Shown piece by piece: positions 44,310-57,000 of a DNA stretch of 64,000 nt. This DNA comes from Terebella lapidaria (taxonomy: Eukaryota; Annelida; Polychaeta; Terebellida; Terebellidae). Numbering within the stretch: position 1 is the first letter of the stretch; every line of letters starts with the position of its first letter. The stretch lies in the NCBI GenBank assembly GCA_949152475.1, contig OX424562.1:26102209-26166208 (forward strand). Direction: 5' to 3'. Made by a program: the position numbers and the translations under genes. A model generated the notes under the pieces. It had not been told where the DNA came from. It saw nothing but the letters and a program-made list of their open reading frames with translations, and searched no databases.

Positions 44310-44803
44310 GGGAGAGACGTGTAATATGGACCGGTGTGTAATATGGACCACCCCAGGTAGAAGCAGCAGGACTGCATATATATCCATGGTGATTGACGTA
44401 ATTATGACACTCATCAATTGTGTCTTTTTGTCATCGAGGAGAACAACATCACAGAAGGCATGGTGTATTTAATGAAATTTGAGTGAAAATCGCTAAAAAT
44501 GATGTTATTTTTTAATCGTAAGTATTATCATCTGGTCAACTATTGTTTATCCCAAGGGCTACGTTGTGATTCCTTATTACATGTCATTAAATATAGTATT
44601 TCGAAGGTTAGTTGTGATTATGCCTTCAATTCGTTAGAAACCAAATTACACGAGACGTGGTCCATTATCACTACATTGTGGTCCGGACGAGAGACGTGTA
44701 ATATGGACCGGTGTGTAATATGGACCACCCCTGGTAGAAGCAGCAGGACGGTATATATATTCATGGCGATTGACGTAGTTATGACACTCATCAATTTTAT
44801 GGA
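44310..44803 (+). repeat. 115-bp direct repeat, two copies
   Basis: 44310-44425 and 44688-44803 share GAGACGTGTAATATGGACC, GTAGAAGCAGCAGGAC and ATTGACGTA-TTATGACAC. The copies are about 94 percent alike and separated by unique DNA. GTGTAATATGGACC occurs twice within each. Confidence 0.85.
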
Positions 44804-44929
44804 CATAACACAAATTAGTCTCTTTCCAGTATGCCTAACCAGTACATACAACTAGTAATGTGGTTAGAGTTGGTTTGTATGTTAATCGTAGCCTGCGATT
44901 CGAGCTCAGTTGGTTTGCTTTGATCTTCC

Positions 44930-45290
44930 CAAATAAGTATATCAGTCCCTTTTGATGGGTAAGTAGTACCCTCAGTAGGGGTATGTAGCACCCCCCGATG
45001 GGTATGTCAGGCTTTCAAAGGGGGTATGTATCTCCTTGTATGGGGTATCTCTAACTTTCGAAGGGGTATGTCGGGCCCTGAAATGGGCATGTCATGCCTT
45101 CAATGGGGGTATGTCTGTCTTGAGAAGGGTATGTCTGACCCTCCGATGGGGTATATCCTGCCTTGCCAGGGGTATATATGACTTTCGTGTGGGGCATGCC
45201 CGACCTTCATGTACCCTCATGGGTGGGGTATGTGCGGCCCTTACTTGGAGACCATGGGGTAGTTCAAGATAATCTGTCGTACATACCCCC
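44930..45290 (+). repeat. Degenerate minisatellite, GGGGTATGT core
   Basis: About eleven diverged units of 25-30 bp share GGGGTATGTC and a CCTTC(A/G)A-like word. The same core opens the module copies to the left. Confidence 0.7.
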
Positions 45291-45293
45291 ACA

Positions 45294-45297
45294 ATTA

Positions 45298-45379
<82 letters not shown>
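45294..45379 (+). repeat. (ATT)n microsatellite
   Basis: An almost pure run of TTA/ATT triplets over about 85 bases. The long Leu or Ile open frames here are artefacts of it. Confidence 0.95.
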
Positions 45380-45443
45380 GAATAATGTGACTCGAAACAT
45401 ATTTCCATTTCACTTGAACTTTAAATGTCTAAGACATAAGTCG

Positions 45444-45555
45444 ATTTATCGAGATAACTAACTCGATTTATCGATATAATATCTCGATTTATCGAGATAA
45501 TAAGTCGACAAATTGAGTTGAAAAAAAACTCATATGACCCTGATACACTTCCGTA
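45444..45555 (-). repeat. Right terminal inverted repeat
   Basis: It ends CTTCCGTA before the second GATTTG. Relative to the left repeat it carries one additional CTCGATAAATCGAGATATTAT-like subunit of about 20 bases. Confidence 0.8.
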
Positions 45556-48500
45556 GATTTGATATACGTACCGCTGTTTTTTTTTTTATTCAAAACACCG
45601 TTTGTATATTCCGTGCGTATCCATATTCAAGATATCAATAGATGCATTTCAAGTGCATGTCTAAATATATGAAAAGGGGTATGTCCCACATAATTTACAG
45701 GTCGTGGGGAGTTTTACCTAAAATTACCCCCTTATTATATGTTATTGCTCTCTATCAGCCATGGGGTATTACATCTCTCCTTCAGTAAATATAGTTGTAA
45801 TCGCGAGTGAATTGTGACAAGGATATTTTAAAAAGACAGATGTTCATCGGAGCGTGGAGAGGTTTGATCGCGAGCAAAGAATTTAGCCCGAGGGCCGAGA
45901 AAGGTTACCAGAGAAAATGTACAGTGTGCGACATAGAACTATTTTTCAAAGAAATTGCTGCTTTGACATATCAAAATCACTGAAGGTCAAATTCAAGGTC
46001 ACCAAAAATAAGCACCTGATGTGACTGCACATATTCTCATAATAGGAATCTAAGCTTCACCTACGAGCACCTGTCTGCATTTGTCATTTTACATTTTTCA
46101 CGTAGAATGTTACTTTGACAATTGTCACTCAAGGTCATGTTAGGTCAAGTTCAAGGTCACAAAAAGATGCTCTATTTCTTATGTGCTTATATTACAAACC
46201 TGAGGTCTGTACAATCGTTTCAGCTCCAGATGCCAATTTCTGCATTTAGGCCTAATGCCATTTTGGGCCTTTCTGCCCTATATATCGGGCCTTATGGGGA
46301 GTTTAAGGCGCTCCATCTTTCATTGCAACATCAAACATCCCAATAGACGGGGTTCTGAAATAAAATCTTGAAATTGATCATATAGTTTTTAAGAAAAGAC
46401 AGATAAAATGCAAATTTGGATATTTTTTACCCAAGAATGGCTGTGTTGACCTTTCGAATGTCAAATTCAACGTCATCACAAAAATCGCCATATATAATTT
46501 CTCATTCGAAAGTGCCAATATCTAAGCTCTATTTTCAGGCATTCTAGGAGTAGGGCCTACAGTTGTGGCAGCTCCCATTTATGAAGGGAATTTAAAAGTG
46601 GCTAAAATTTTCTAGGTAAAATTGTTTTCTTAGGGTGCATTTTTTATGCCTAGAAATGGCCCAAAATGGATAGTACGTGATATAGGACACAGAACATTTT
46701 ACCGACTCGCCAAAAAAAACCAAAATGGCTTCCGCATGCAGCCCAGCGATTTGAGAGCAACAAAATTGACCATATACACGTCTCAACGGTACACGTATGA
46801 TGGAAGTCTACTGCATAAATTAGAATAAAAAACATGTTACTGAACAGATTTTGAGAAAATGACTGTCAGAGTACAAAAATAAATCAGCATCTTTAGTTGA
46901 AAACGGCCGCCATTTTGAAAAACACGCGCAAATGAAAAAAAAAAACTAAAAACGAAACTCTTCTAGGAATATTTTGAGCATTTTTGTGCAAAATTTCAGA
47001 GGAATTCGACCGTAAATTTCCAAGAAAATAATGTGATTGGATCGGTGACCTAAAAAAAAAAGACGGATTTTTCTCCCATGATTACGATTTTAAGGAGAAA
47101 TTAAAAGGTGTTTTTGTACAGGTGTTATTCCCCGTTTGCAAACAGTTTGTCCAAAGGTTATATCGTCAAAACAGCAGGGTGCAGATTTTGAGTATGCTAA
47201 GTATTGTTTCCACGAATAAACTATTTTTATATTTCTTCAAGCTTGAAAATAATCTGGAAACGATGATAATTCATCGGTATTAAAGATATATTCGCGTTAG
47301 AACAGAAATAAGCCACCGTGTTTACCTCCACTGGCAAATTCATACCGTACACATATCTGTGGCACACCGCCAGTTTACTTCGCAAGGTCGTCCGGACACA
47401 AGGTCAAGGTCACCAATCGTACTGGATTTTTAAAATTCCGTATACTCATAATACAAACTTAAGGTGTTGCTAAATTTGGCCCCAGAGCCTAATAAACATA
47501 TTGTAAGGTTGACAGACACATCGGAGAGTTTGGTCATTCAGTGTCATCTGGGATCAGGGTCAAGGTCACCGAGAGATGCACCATATATTATGTATTACTT
47601 CCACATTCCGACACTGAAGCGGGTATATTACATTAGATCTATTAGTGTTACTATTACATTGACGTCTGTAATAGACTATTTCTGTTGTGATTATTCGGTA
47701 GGCCTATTTAAAGTTATTACTGTTTTATTCAGTGTTACATCCAGCTTTATTGTTGTTATTTTTCTTTTCCGGTAAACTGAGTAAAAGCTAAGCATATTTT
47801 ATCGAAAAATGCATCGCACAACAATTATCTGTTTTTTGGGGGGAGAGTCAACACATTGAGACTGCCTAATATCTACTGTGTTGAGATAATTTCAACAGGA
47901 AAATAGTAGCACCAAAAGTTGACGCATCAACGTGTGTTGCCCTATGGAGTGGATCAATCCGCGTGCATATTAAGAAAAACTACAAAACAACATCAAAACA
48001 GCTAACAACATGGTAAAAGACACATGAAAATTCATCTGAAATGACTTTTACAACAGAACATACGTTACTGTCTTCGGCTCATATCTGCTTACAATATGTT
48101 GATTTGAACATATCCATCTTAAACAGTTGAACTCCTACTGTCAAGCCAATATAAGGACCTACACATTTCGAGGTATACCCAGCATAAGACAGGACAGTCT
48201 TACCCAAGGTCGAGATCACCGATTGATGCTCCTTGGATGCTCATGATACAAAAGAACAAGCTTTGTGTGTTCAGAACACATTTTTCACCCTCGTTTGTTA
48301 TTTTTCTCAAAATATATAACGGTATTCAGTAATTTTTTCTTCTTTTTTCAACACTGAATGTTTTGAAGTCATTTGTGTACATTTGCACATTTCGGGTTTA
48401 CAGATTGGGCTTTTTGAGCGATTCAAACAAAATCATCTCCATGCATGAGTTGAAAGGTGCAGAATATCATATTGGCATGAGATACGAAAAAGAAAACTAG

Positions 48501-49020
48501 ATAGATATGAGGAAAAATAACACAAGAAATTGAAGAATATGTTCTGAATGTCTTTAAATTTAAATGCCCGCCAAAGAAACCAAAAATTTTCCAAAATAAA
48601 AAGAGGTTTATAGTGGAAAGTTTACAGGAAAATCCATTTAGCTACACAAGATAACTATGCTAGACGGGCGATGGACTGAAGCCAGTCGGATAGACGACAA
48701 GCCACGACAATGGTTGGTGAGACGGTAGGTTCGTAAAGGGGAATTACGCAGCCCGTGCTTTACCTCGGCAAAGCAACTTATGTCAATGTAGTTAGTTTTC
48801 AGTCTGGACTGGCTCTCAGAGATTGCCCCACGTGGTGTCGCGCATCGGTGACTAGAGGCCAAGAGGAAGTGATACCTCAATATAAAAATACATTTATCTC
48901 ATTTTTTTCTATTCCATTATCCAATAAAACCCCCCTTGGGTATGCGATTTATTTAATGGCAGTCTTTTCATTACTACCGTATACCAGACATTCCAACTTG
49001 TCAACGGTATGGAGAGTGTT
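45556..49020. other. Spacer rich in AAGGTCA dispersed repeats
   Basis: At about 45990, 46125, 46460, 47400, 47555 and 48205 the words TCAAGGTCAC or close variants are followed 30-60 bases later by CATAATACAAAC-like text. These are diverged copies of one family also seen at 51.95-52.48 kb. No gene is supported. Confidence 0.5.
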
Positions 49021-49021
49021 A

Positions 49022-49029
49022 TATATAAA
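49022..49029 (+). promoter_or_regulatory. TATA box of the IL-17-like gene
   Basis: TATATAAA lies 161 bases before the start codon triplet at 49190, so the leader would be about 130 bases. Confidence 0.55.
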
Positions 49030-49189
49030 AGATACGTAACTTACTCGTGTGGTAGTTGCATGAAGCGTTCGACACAGTGTCAGCGTCGATACTGAAAGCA
49101 ATAGTTGGTCGCCGAAATCATTGTCGAATCTTCGAATAACTAAATACCTGTGATATCAACATTGAATGTGCATACAATATATTTGAAAT

Positions 49190-51005
49190 ATGGTAAGTAG
49201 GCTACTGTCTGGCAATTATGTTGGTCGTGTTATTGTTGTTTAAGTTGCTAATGTAAATGTCCAGCAGTTAGGTTCATTGGCGGAATCTTTTACTGTGTTT
49301 GACTTTATTTCATTAGTACACGATGTAATATGAAGAGACGAACTTCTTCCCCCCCCCCCCCCCCCCCCCTTTGCAGACACTCCAGGTATCCCTGCTGCTG
49401 CTGGTCGCGTCTCTCCTTCTAGCTGCCGACGTCCAAGCGGGTGTTCTGCCGGTCGCGGGCACACACGGCGGCCGCGCCCGGTCCACAACCCCATCTCCCG
49501 AGCTTCCGACTCCCTGCGCGCTCCCGCGGGACCTCTCGACCCTGGTGGCCAACCACGCCGTTGGCTCCATGCACGCCGACGTCGGCCGTGTCAACGCCAC
49601 TTGTGAAGGCGGGTGCATAATGGAAACCACGCCGAACCCCGGGGGCAGTGGGGAAAGTAGCGATGGAGAGGACCCCGCATGGCCGAGCAAGGAAGGAGGT
49701 AGGCTAGCCGCCCCTGATCCACTGATGTGGGTAGTGCCGGCCGTGTATGAATATGATTATGCAGATCAAGTATCGGATCTTGACGTTGCTGTACACAACC
49801 TGGAGACTGTTGGGCCGTCCGACACAGCCAAGGTGAGCTCAACACAACAAACGTCGACAAAACAACTCTCCACTTCACAGCAAACGTCGACAGAACAACT
49901 CTCCACTTCACAGCCAACGTCGACAGAACAAATCTCCACTTCACAGCAAACGTCGACAAAACAACTCCCCACTTCGCAACAAACGTCGACAGAACAACTC
50001 TCCACTTCACAGCAAACGTCGACAGAACAGCTCTCCACTTCACAGCGAACGTCGACAAAACAACTCTCCAGTTCACAGCAAATGTCGACAGAACAACTCT
50101 CCGCATCACAACAAACGTCGACAGAACAACTCTCCACTTCACAACAAATGTCGATAAATGATCGCGTGAGTACCACTAATCCGTTGAATCCATATTATAC
50201 AAGTGTATCTTCCTCAAGCGGTTATTCTACCGGTGCCAGTACCACTGAGATCCTCCCCCAGGCGCCTTCAGAGACAGACACCCGAGGTTCGAACGTTGAT
50301 TACGCTGGAGACGCCGATATTGAACACATCTCGAGTGTCATCACCACGGACACAAACACCGCTGCGGCTACAGAACTTGATGGTACGACGAATCCAGAAG
50401 GCGTCATACAAGCAACGGAAACAACAGAAGAAGAGAGAACTCGTACTGAGGAGCCACATACAACCGTATCATACGTACCAATTGTGAGTACTGGTCGCAA
50501 ATCGGCATCTCGTTTCGATTTCGAAGTCCTTAGGAACCCAGAGCAGAAATTCTTATCTCGACTGTCCTCCACGTTACAGGACCCGCCGTCGAAAATCGAA
50601 AACGAAAGCAACGATCACCTGCCCGAAGAGTTGAAAGCAATTCTTGAAAATCCCCACTTGAACGAGGAATATGACACGGAGCCCACTTTCGGGAGTCAAT
50701 CCTGGGAGGACTTTCACTCGCCCGTCATGCAACCCGACTCGGCGTGCCCGTGGAAATACGACCAAGATACCGTCCCGTCCCGCTACCCGGCCACTCTACT
50801 GAAGGCTTATTGCGTGAGTGAGGGGCCCAAGTTTCTAGGCGACAGCGACATGGATGTGGGGTGCGAGCTCGTGTACCGCGCGGTCCCGGTGCTGCTTCTC
50901 TCGAGCGGCGAGTGCGATCCGGTCACGGGGGACGCACGGTACGTGAGGCATGAGGAACGCGTCCCCGTCGGGTGCACGGCTGCTGTGCGTCGCGTGTCTG
51001 ACTGA
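49190..51005 (+). CDS. Secreted mucin-like protein with C-terminal IL-17-type domain
   Basis: Model join(49190..49192, 49377..51005), 543 aa. The first coding exon is just ATG, ending at ATG/GTAAGT. Exon 2 follows a C21-TTTGCAG acceptor and gives MTLQVSLLLLVASLLLAADV, a clear signal peptide cleaved near VQA. Residues about 150-262 are nine copies of an 11-residue repeat, TSTEQLSTSQQ, likely O-glycosylated. From Cys458 the protein reads CPWKYDQD-RYP-LLKAYC, then GCELVYRAVPVLL, GEC and EERVPVGCTA. This is the IL-17 pattern: an N-terminal C-P-W, R-P, A-x-C, V-P-V region and a closing VGCT. IL-17 proteins are secreted dimeric cytokines acting through SEFIR-domain receptors. The final Cys-x-Cys pair of many family members is VGCTA here. 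The family call comes from motif memory, not a search. Confidence 0.75.
49349..49369 (+). repeat. Poly(C)21 forming a splice-acceptor pyrimidine tract
   Basis: Twenty-one C residues followed by TTTGCAG and exon 2 of the IL-17-like gene. Confidence 0.9.
49846..50160 (+). repeat. 33-bp coding minisatellite, nine copies
   Basis: The unit ACGTCGACAGAACAACTCTC plus CACTTCACAGCAA encodes TSTEQLSTSQQ. Copies differ by single bases, mostly Glu/Lys at position 4. The minus-strand open frames here are shadows of the repeat. Confidence 0.95.
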
Positions 51006-51058
51006 GGAGCATGGTGTGTGATAGAATATTAGTTGTAGTTTATATTTATGATTATACA

Positions 51059-51064
51059 ATAAAT
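51059..51064 (+). terminator. Poly(A) signal of the IL-17-like gene
   Basis: AATAAA, 54 bases after the stop codon. Confidence 0.7.
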
Positions 51065-51949
51065 TATTGAGTTATTTAATGCATGGCACGTATGTTTTAT
51101 TTTCACTATTGAAATAGGTTATATGGTAATTGATTTATTTATATCTCATTGTGCTATATGTGTAGTTATATGTATGTAGTTATGATCGACTGTAGGCTAT
51201 TCATAGAAAAAATATAGGTGATGCAATTTTAGACGTAGCGTACAACTAATATACCGCATCATGGCATGTGTCCGTATTTATATCAAAACATCCGTGCAAT
51301 GATTATCTAGTCATTTCGTGTATCATGGTTCTGATTTTTTGGCACCAGTTATGGACCGTGAACATGCGATCGTCAATTCACAGATAGACTCATCACAGTA
51401 GTATATGTGACGTGTTATTTGGATCAAACGGCATGGTATCTCACACAAGTTGGTCTCAGGACACGTTGTAATCACCAAGCGATAATTTGTAGTATTTTGT
51501 ACGATATTGTAAAATATTATGACCTGGATATCACTCATAATTTAGCAATTGGGTTCATAGTTTAACTTTAATGGTTAATTTATAGTCAACATTTATTTTT
51601 CATTTATTTCTCATTTTTATAACTTAAACTTGTTGTTGCTAAACAGAAATATATATAGCATACAATAAACATATACTACACGTCACGGGCAAGCTGGAAG
51701 ACCGTAAACTTTACTAAGCATTTCCATCATTTCCATTCGAATAACTCCGCTTGTTGAATTATGTTCAAATGTATCATGAAATTTTAAATTGGGAATGAAA
51801 ATAAAGATTCATTCATTCATGGTATTTTCGTCTATGTTTTTGTTTTTTACAGAGAATCGACAACATTACGACTTAAAAAAAAAAACTTTTGACAATTGAT
51901 CAACATATAAGCTATAAGTGTGCTGTAAATATCATTGTGTTTGAACATT
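51065..51949. other. AT-rich spacer
   Basis: No gene or clear repeat seen. Confidence 0.4.
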
Positions 51950-52480
51950 CAAGGTCTTGTTAGGTCAAGTTCATTGTCAGAAAAAGATGCACAACATATC
52001 ATACCGGGGTTTATCTTTGGTCAACTTCAACAAAATATACACTATATACGACTCCATATTCATACCTATATATTTTGATCCCTTTTGAATTGATTTTGTC
52101 ATATTTAACGAGAAATAACATATACGACTTCTTATATTCATAATACAAATCCATAACTTTTGAGCTCTCGCGTTAATCTTTGGTCCAGTTCAACAAAAGA
52201 TACAACATATATGACTCGATATTCATAGTACCGGTACACATATGAATTTTAAGCTCTCAAACTAATCATTGGTCAAGTTCAACACATGACACACCATATG
52301 ACTATATTCATAGTACAAACCCATAAATTTTGAGCTCTCAATTTAATCCTTGGTTAAGTTTAACAAAAGATACGCCACACAAGACATCCTGTATTCGTCG
52401 CACATACCTTTTGGATTTTGAGCTCTTTCGAGTTAATCTTAGGTCATGTTCAACGAAAGATATAAAGGAGACATTATATA
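51950..52480 (+). repeat. Diverged tandem repeat, about 86-bp period
   Basis: TTTTGAGCTCT or variants recur at 52162, 52251, 52332 and 52420, each followed by GTTAATC-TTGGTCA-GTTCAAC and ATACNACATAT-GAC. Five or more copies. Related by wording to the AAGGTCA repeats at 46-48 kb. Confidence 0.75.
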
Positions 52481-54076
52481 CCAGAATGTGACGGAGGTTT
52501 CAAACCAAATTGACTGACAAAACGCATGGTCGATATTTTACGATCTTGACATAGTTTCGGTTTTGGAGACACAGAGCCAAGAGCAAATGCTTTTTTTGAG
52601 ATAATTTATTGCATCCAGTGAGTTACATAATTCAAAGTACACATCATTGTCAAGGTCATTTTCTCTCACAATTTTGATTACATATAGTAGGGTGTGTGGT
52701 TCCGGTGAATATTTTACACCAATGACAAATGTACAGTATAGTGCAAAAAGTACAACCAAATATTCAACATTTTCGTTCTGTGAATATATATTACTGAACA
52801 ATCATTCAAGTATTTATCATATCACATTAATATGTATGAAGTCACCATGTCCTTAAAAATGAAAAATTTGATGAAATTTTATTACAACAAATGCTTTACA
52901 AGTCACAATTTCTTCGATGAATATACAGCAAACACTTTCATAAACTTGTTCACAAGATGGTGATCATAATGAATAACTAATACTATTTAACATCGATACT
53001 TGCAGTGTGCACACAACTACAACACAGTGCTGGCTTTCTATATACAAACCACATTACAAAAACACATTCTAGACATCTGTGTATGAGGCAATTCAGTGCA
53101 AAAAATTTACCTTCAAAATTTCAAATTTTTCACTTCCACACCTATGCATTTTTTTAGTTTGTTTGATGTCACGAACATAGTTGGTCAATTAGCTCTATTA
53201 ACACATTTGCATCAAGTTGTAATGATGGTGGTATGACATGTAGTTACTTAGTTTGTATAATACTTCATCATTAGTTGCCCGACAATATCACGCCGTATTT
53301 GGTGACCTGCGATGCAACCCCACAATATTTTCTGTATTGTGGGCTTCAGGCGGGTAATACGGAAAGACCTTTCGGAGAGTTCCATATAATCCAATGGTAA
53401 AACTTTATCATCGACCTCAGACCCGTATACGGCATGATATCTGCCTTCATCCTGTGACCTCGTGGGCTATGGTGACTTCAGACAGATACATTACCATATT
53501 GGGGTCTGAAGACCATGATAACGTATAGTATCATCAACCACATTATGATCATGCTGATTGAAACATTTGATAATACTCATTAGAAAAGAATAATATACAA
53601 TTGTTTCCACAGCAATAAGAACAAATCCGGATACATCATTTTTGCATGCTATGAATGTTTCATGAAACAATATAATTATTCACTTTTTCTTTACACATGA
53701 ATCTAAATTCAGAAAAAACACTTGTTTAGCAGAAAACACATTGTTAAATGAAATGAACGCATATCAACACACACACTAAAGATTACAGTAGTACATTATA
53801 AATAGGGTTTGCTTGAAAAGGACACACACAATATGAGTGACTGTGAAGCAGAGATCCATCTGCTGATTCCCTGGCTGCTTGTTCGAAGATTCTGGACATA
53901 GTTCCTGGACTTGGGACAGCACATCTTTCAAGGTGGGATTGATGGTGACTTTCTGGAAGAGGGAATACATGCGATACACACTATAAATTGCTCTAAAAAC
54001 AATGTAAGTTCAACCGGGATCAACTGGTTATTGATAGATATCGAAAGATCACCTGACTGAGCCGATGTGTCGAGCA
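52481..54076. other. Spacer and probable NCLN 3' UTR
   Basis: The right part should hold the 3' UTR of the minus-strand NCLN gene. CCCACAATA (53318) and TATTGTGGG (53335) form a perfect 9-bp hairpin, and TTCAGAC/GTCTGAA words near 53477-53515 suggest a small fold-back sequence. No exons. Confidence 0.4.
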
Positions 54077-57000
54077 TCACTGATTCTTGACTTTCTCTAT
54101 GCTGGAGAAATTTCTGAGCAGAGTCAACACCATCCCGAAGTGCTGCAAAAGCCAAAAAGAGATACATGGCCATTAGTACAACAGTAGATTGCTGATATAT
54201 AGTGGTCCTTCCCCCGAGATACATTAAGGTGCACCCCACTGAAACTTCTTTTCGTAGAAAGACATTTGTGTGGCACTAAAACTGCATAAACCACTTCAAT
54301 AAGACCCATTCTGTCTTCTTTAAGGCCATAGCATTGTTTTGGCGGAAGGGCAAGTCCTATCTGATGACAAATTTGATGACAAGTGTATTATTTCACGCAC
54401 CTGTGAGACCAGAAAGATGACGGCAAGATAGGAGCCGATTCCCAGGGCCAGGAACAGGTCAAACACCGCTGGCTTCACACTGATGGGCAGGAGATAATTT
54501 TGTTACATGTACGATAATAATGCTGGCGATTTCTATGATCACGCAAATTATGAAAACTGTTATGTGTGCGATAGACATCTTCCACCACTATAATGATTCT
54601 GTGCACAACAATGTGGATCTGCATAAGCAATGCATAATGAGCGAATGTTCAAACCAGAGAGTGAATACGGATAAATGATAAACATGTGCACTCACTTGTA
54701 AGCACTCATATTGTACTCTGCTCCATCATAAAACACAAATTCTGGATCCCTGCAACACAAAAGTCCTTCATAGTTAATATAGTGTACCAAAAATTCAAAA
54801 CAGAATGACATTGAATTTCAACTTTTTTCGTCACAAGTACAAAATTTGAACAGTACAAAATCTCCTCCATTCTACTTATGAGAGAAGAATGGAAATCCAA
54901 CTGATGAAGCAAGATGACATAAATCATACACTATGGCAAAACAATTTCATGTGTATTGGACCCAAGCACATACATTTGTGTACTGATAACTGACAATTAC
55001 AGACCTTTTGTCAGCCTTGAACGAGTGTCGTTTGACCTCCTTGAGGTAGCGGGACATGATCTGCTCTAGGGAGGAGATAATGTGGCTGTCTTTGGTTAGG
55101 AGCTGTGCTGACCGCGGCTCAGTACTCAGGTAGTCCAGCCAGGACTCTAGGACATCCCCCTCTACCTGCTGTAGATTATAAAGCACAGGTTACAATAATT
55201 GCCAAGGGGGTAGTCTCTCTTGAAGAGAGTTCTTGGGCACCCTCCAATGAACAGGCTTAGTATGTGCTGAACGATTGGAACTATGGTGAGTTGGCACTCT
55301 GAAGTATTTACCAGCCCATCTGTGAACACTTGTGGGCTTCCACTGCTGCTCAGGTTGAATATGTGTCGAGCCAGTGTCTCAGCCAACAACTTGACGTTTC
55401 TTTTCAGCGCTGCCGAGTCTATTTTGTCTCTGTCAATTAAACATATCCCATGAATCTTCCAATTCAATTTCTTTAGCAGAAATACATACATATGATTCGC
55501 AACATAACACTGTATTTTCGAAGTTAAAATCAGCCAATTCTAAAGTTTGAGAACCATCACTGAGATTGGTCCCTATTTACCGAGTATCCAGGACGGAGTT
55601 TCTAATGAGCTGTTTTGGACTGTCGAGGTGTGACAGGGTGAATGCTGGCAGCCTCTTCATGCTGAAGCGCTCGTGTTCCCAGGACAGGTAATCCTCCGCG
55701 AGGTTGATCTTCTTGTGAACCTGTCCCACGGTCAGGTCGGGGTACAGCTCCGCGGCCAGGTCCACCAAGTTCTACAAGCAAGACAAGTTTTTCATTAAAT
55801 TATTCAATAATTTTATTCTTCCTTTTATCCTAGATGTTTTTTGTTTGTTTATTTGGATGATAAGTTGTACCTTTGGATTATATATTTAGTTTCCTTTTTT
55901 TTTCATTAAATCAGCAGAACAATTCACACTACAAATTTCACAATCAACGAGGCTTGAACTCAGGTAAATCATATGAGCATCGTGAATATAGATTTCACAC
56001 TAGAATCTGACCTGGTAGAAGATGAAGCCTGCCGTGTCCTCTTTCGGTGGTTTAGAGACGTGTAGATATAAGTTGTCTCCACTCCCGATAGCATCCAGAC
56101 ACAGAATATAGGCGGCGTCCGAGAGTAAAGTGTTTTCTGTAAAAAATATGGAAGAATCATCAATGACATCATACCATAAACACAGACAATTGTCACACAT
56201 GAATAACAAATCTGAATGAACCTTGTAACCACCATGATCCAAGGCTTCTTATAGCTAACTCTATATAGTTGATAAATACATTTATATGCACTATAAATGT
56301 ACATAACATCTCACCTGTACTCTCCACTTGGTCCTCTATCCACCGTCTTGTGCCTTGGTAGTTAAACTTGCCAGCGCCAGACAGCAGGAACATCATGTTG
56401 AATCTTACAAATCAGGAGTCAAGGACAAATCTGCCAATTATGCGTATGTCATACATGGAATTCATCACACAACCCATATGAATGAAACATATAAACACTC
56501 TGGTATAAACTGTGTGTGGGTAAACGGTTTACTTGATTATGAGCAAGGATACTTTGCGTGTGTGCGGGAGCTTGTGTACAGTTTGGAGAAGAGTCTAGCC
56601 AACTCAAGCAGAGTCACTACACCACTGCCATTGGAATCTGCTCCATGGGACATGCTCTGTGAAAGGGAAAAAATTAATCCAATTAATTGTTTGAGTCCTA
56701 GTAAGGCCTAAAAAAATAAATGCTGTGTTTAGGGTCAAGTGCTCAAAAAAAATTAGAGTAGGTAGGTAGGGATTTTTTTTTATTTTATGAAATATTTTTA
56801 TTCTTTAACATCCGAAGATGGACATGCCTAAAGGCAGAAAAGAGGGACCATGTTTATAAAATATTATAATAAACAGTTCCAAATATGCTATGTCTAGTGC
56901 AAAAAAAGTATGAAGAAGATATATTGAATGAAACAACGACTTCAATGAAATAAATTGATGTAAATCTGGGAATCAATGGCAACGACTTGGCCATTATAGC

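Larger units (their letters stand above)
39195..45555. mobile_element. 6.36-kb non-autonomous TIR DNA transposon
   Basis: Terminal inverted repeats of about 92 bp (39195-39286) and 112 bp (45444-45555) begin TACGGAAG and share TTGTCGACTTATTAT and repeated CGATAAATCGAG words, roughly 85 percent identical. The right one holds an extra tandem subunit. GATTTG flanks both ends (39189-39194 and 45556-45561), a perfect 6-bp target duplication. Inside are three copies of a module of about 200 bp, a 3.1-kb minisatellite, direct repeats, a degenerate minisatellite, an ATT microsatellite and two nested insertions. No transposase or other protein frame is visible. I cannot assign a superfamily from the ends. 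Confidence 0.75.

Noticed and set aside
45163-45400. Poly-Leu and poly-Ile open frames
   Set aside because: Translations of the ATT microsatellite.
47464-47775. 103-codon frame
   Set aside because: It lies in diverged dispersed repeats and has no features of a real protein.
49591-50176. Long minus-strand frames opposite the IL-17-like gene
   Set aside because: Shadows created by the 33-bp coding repeat.
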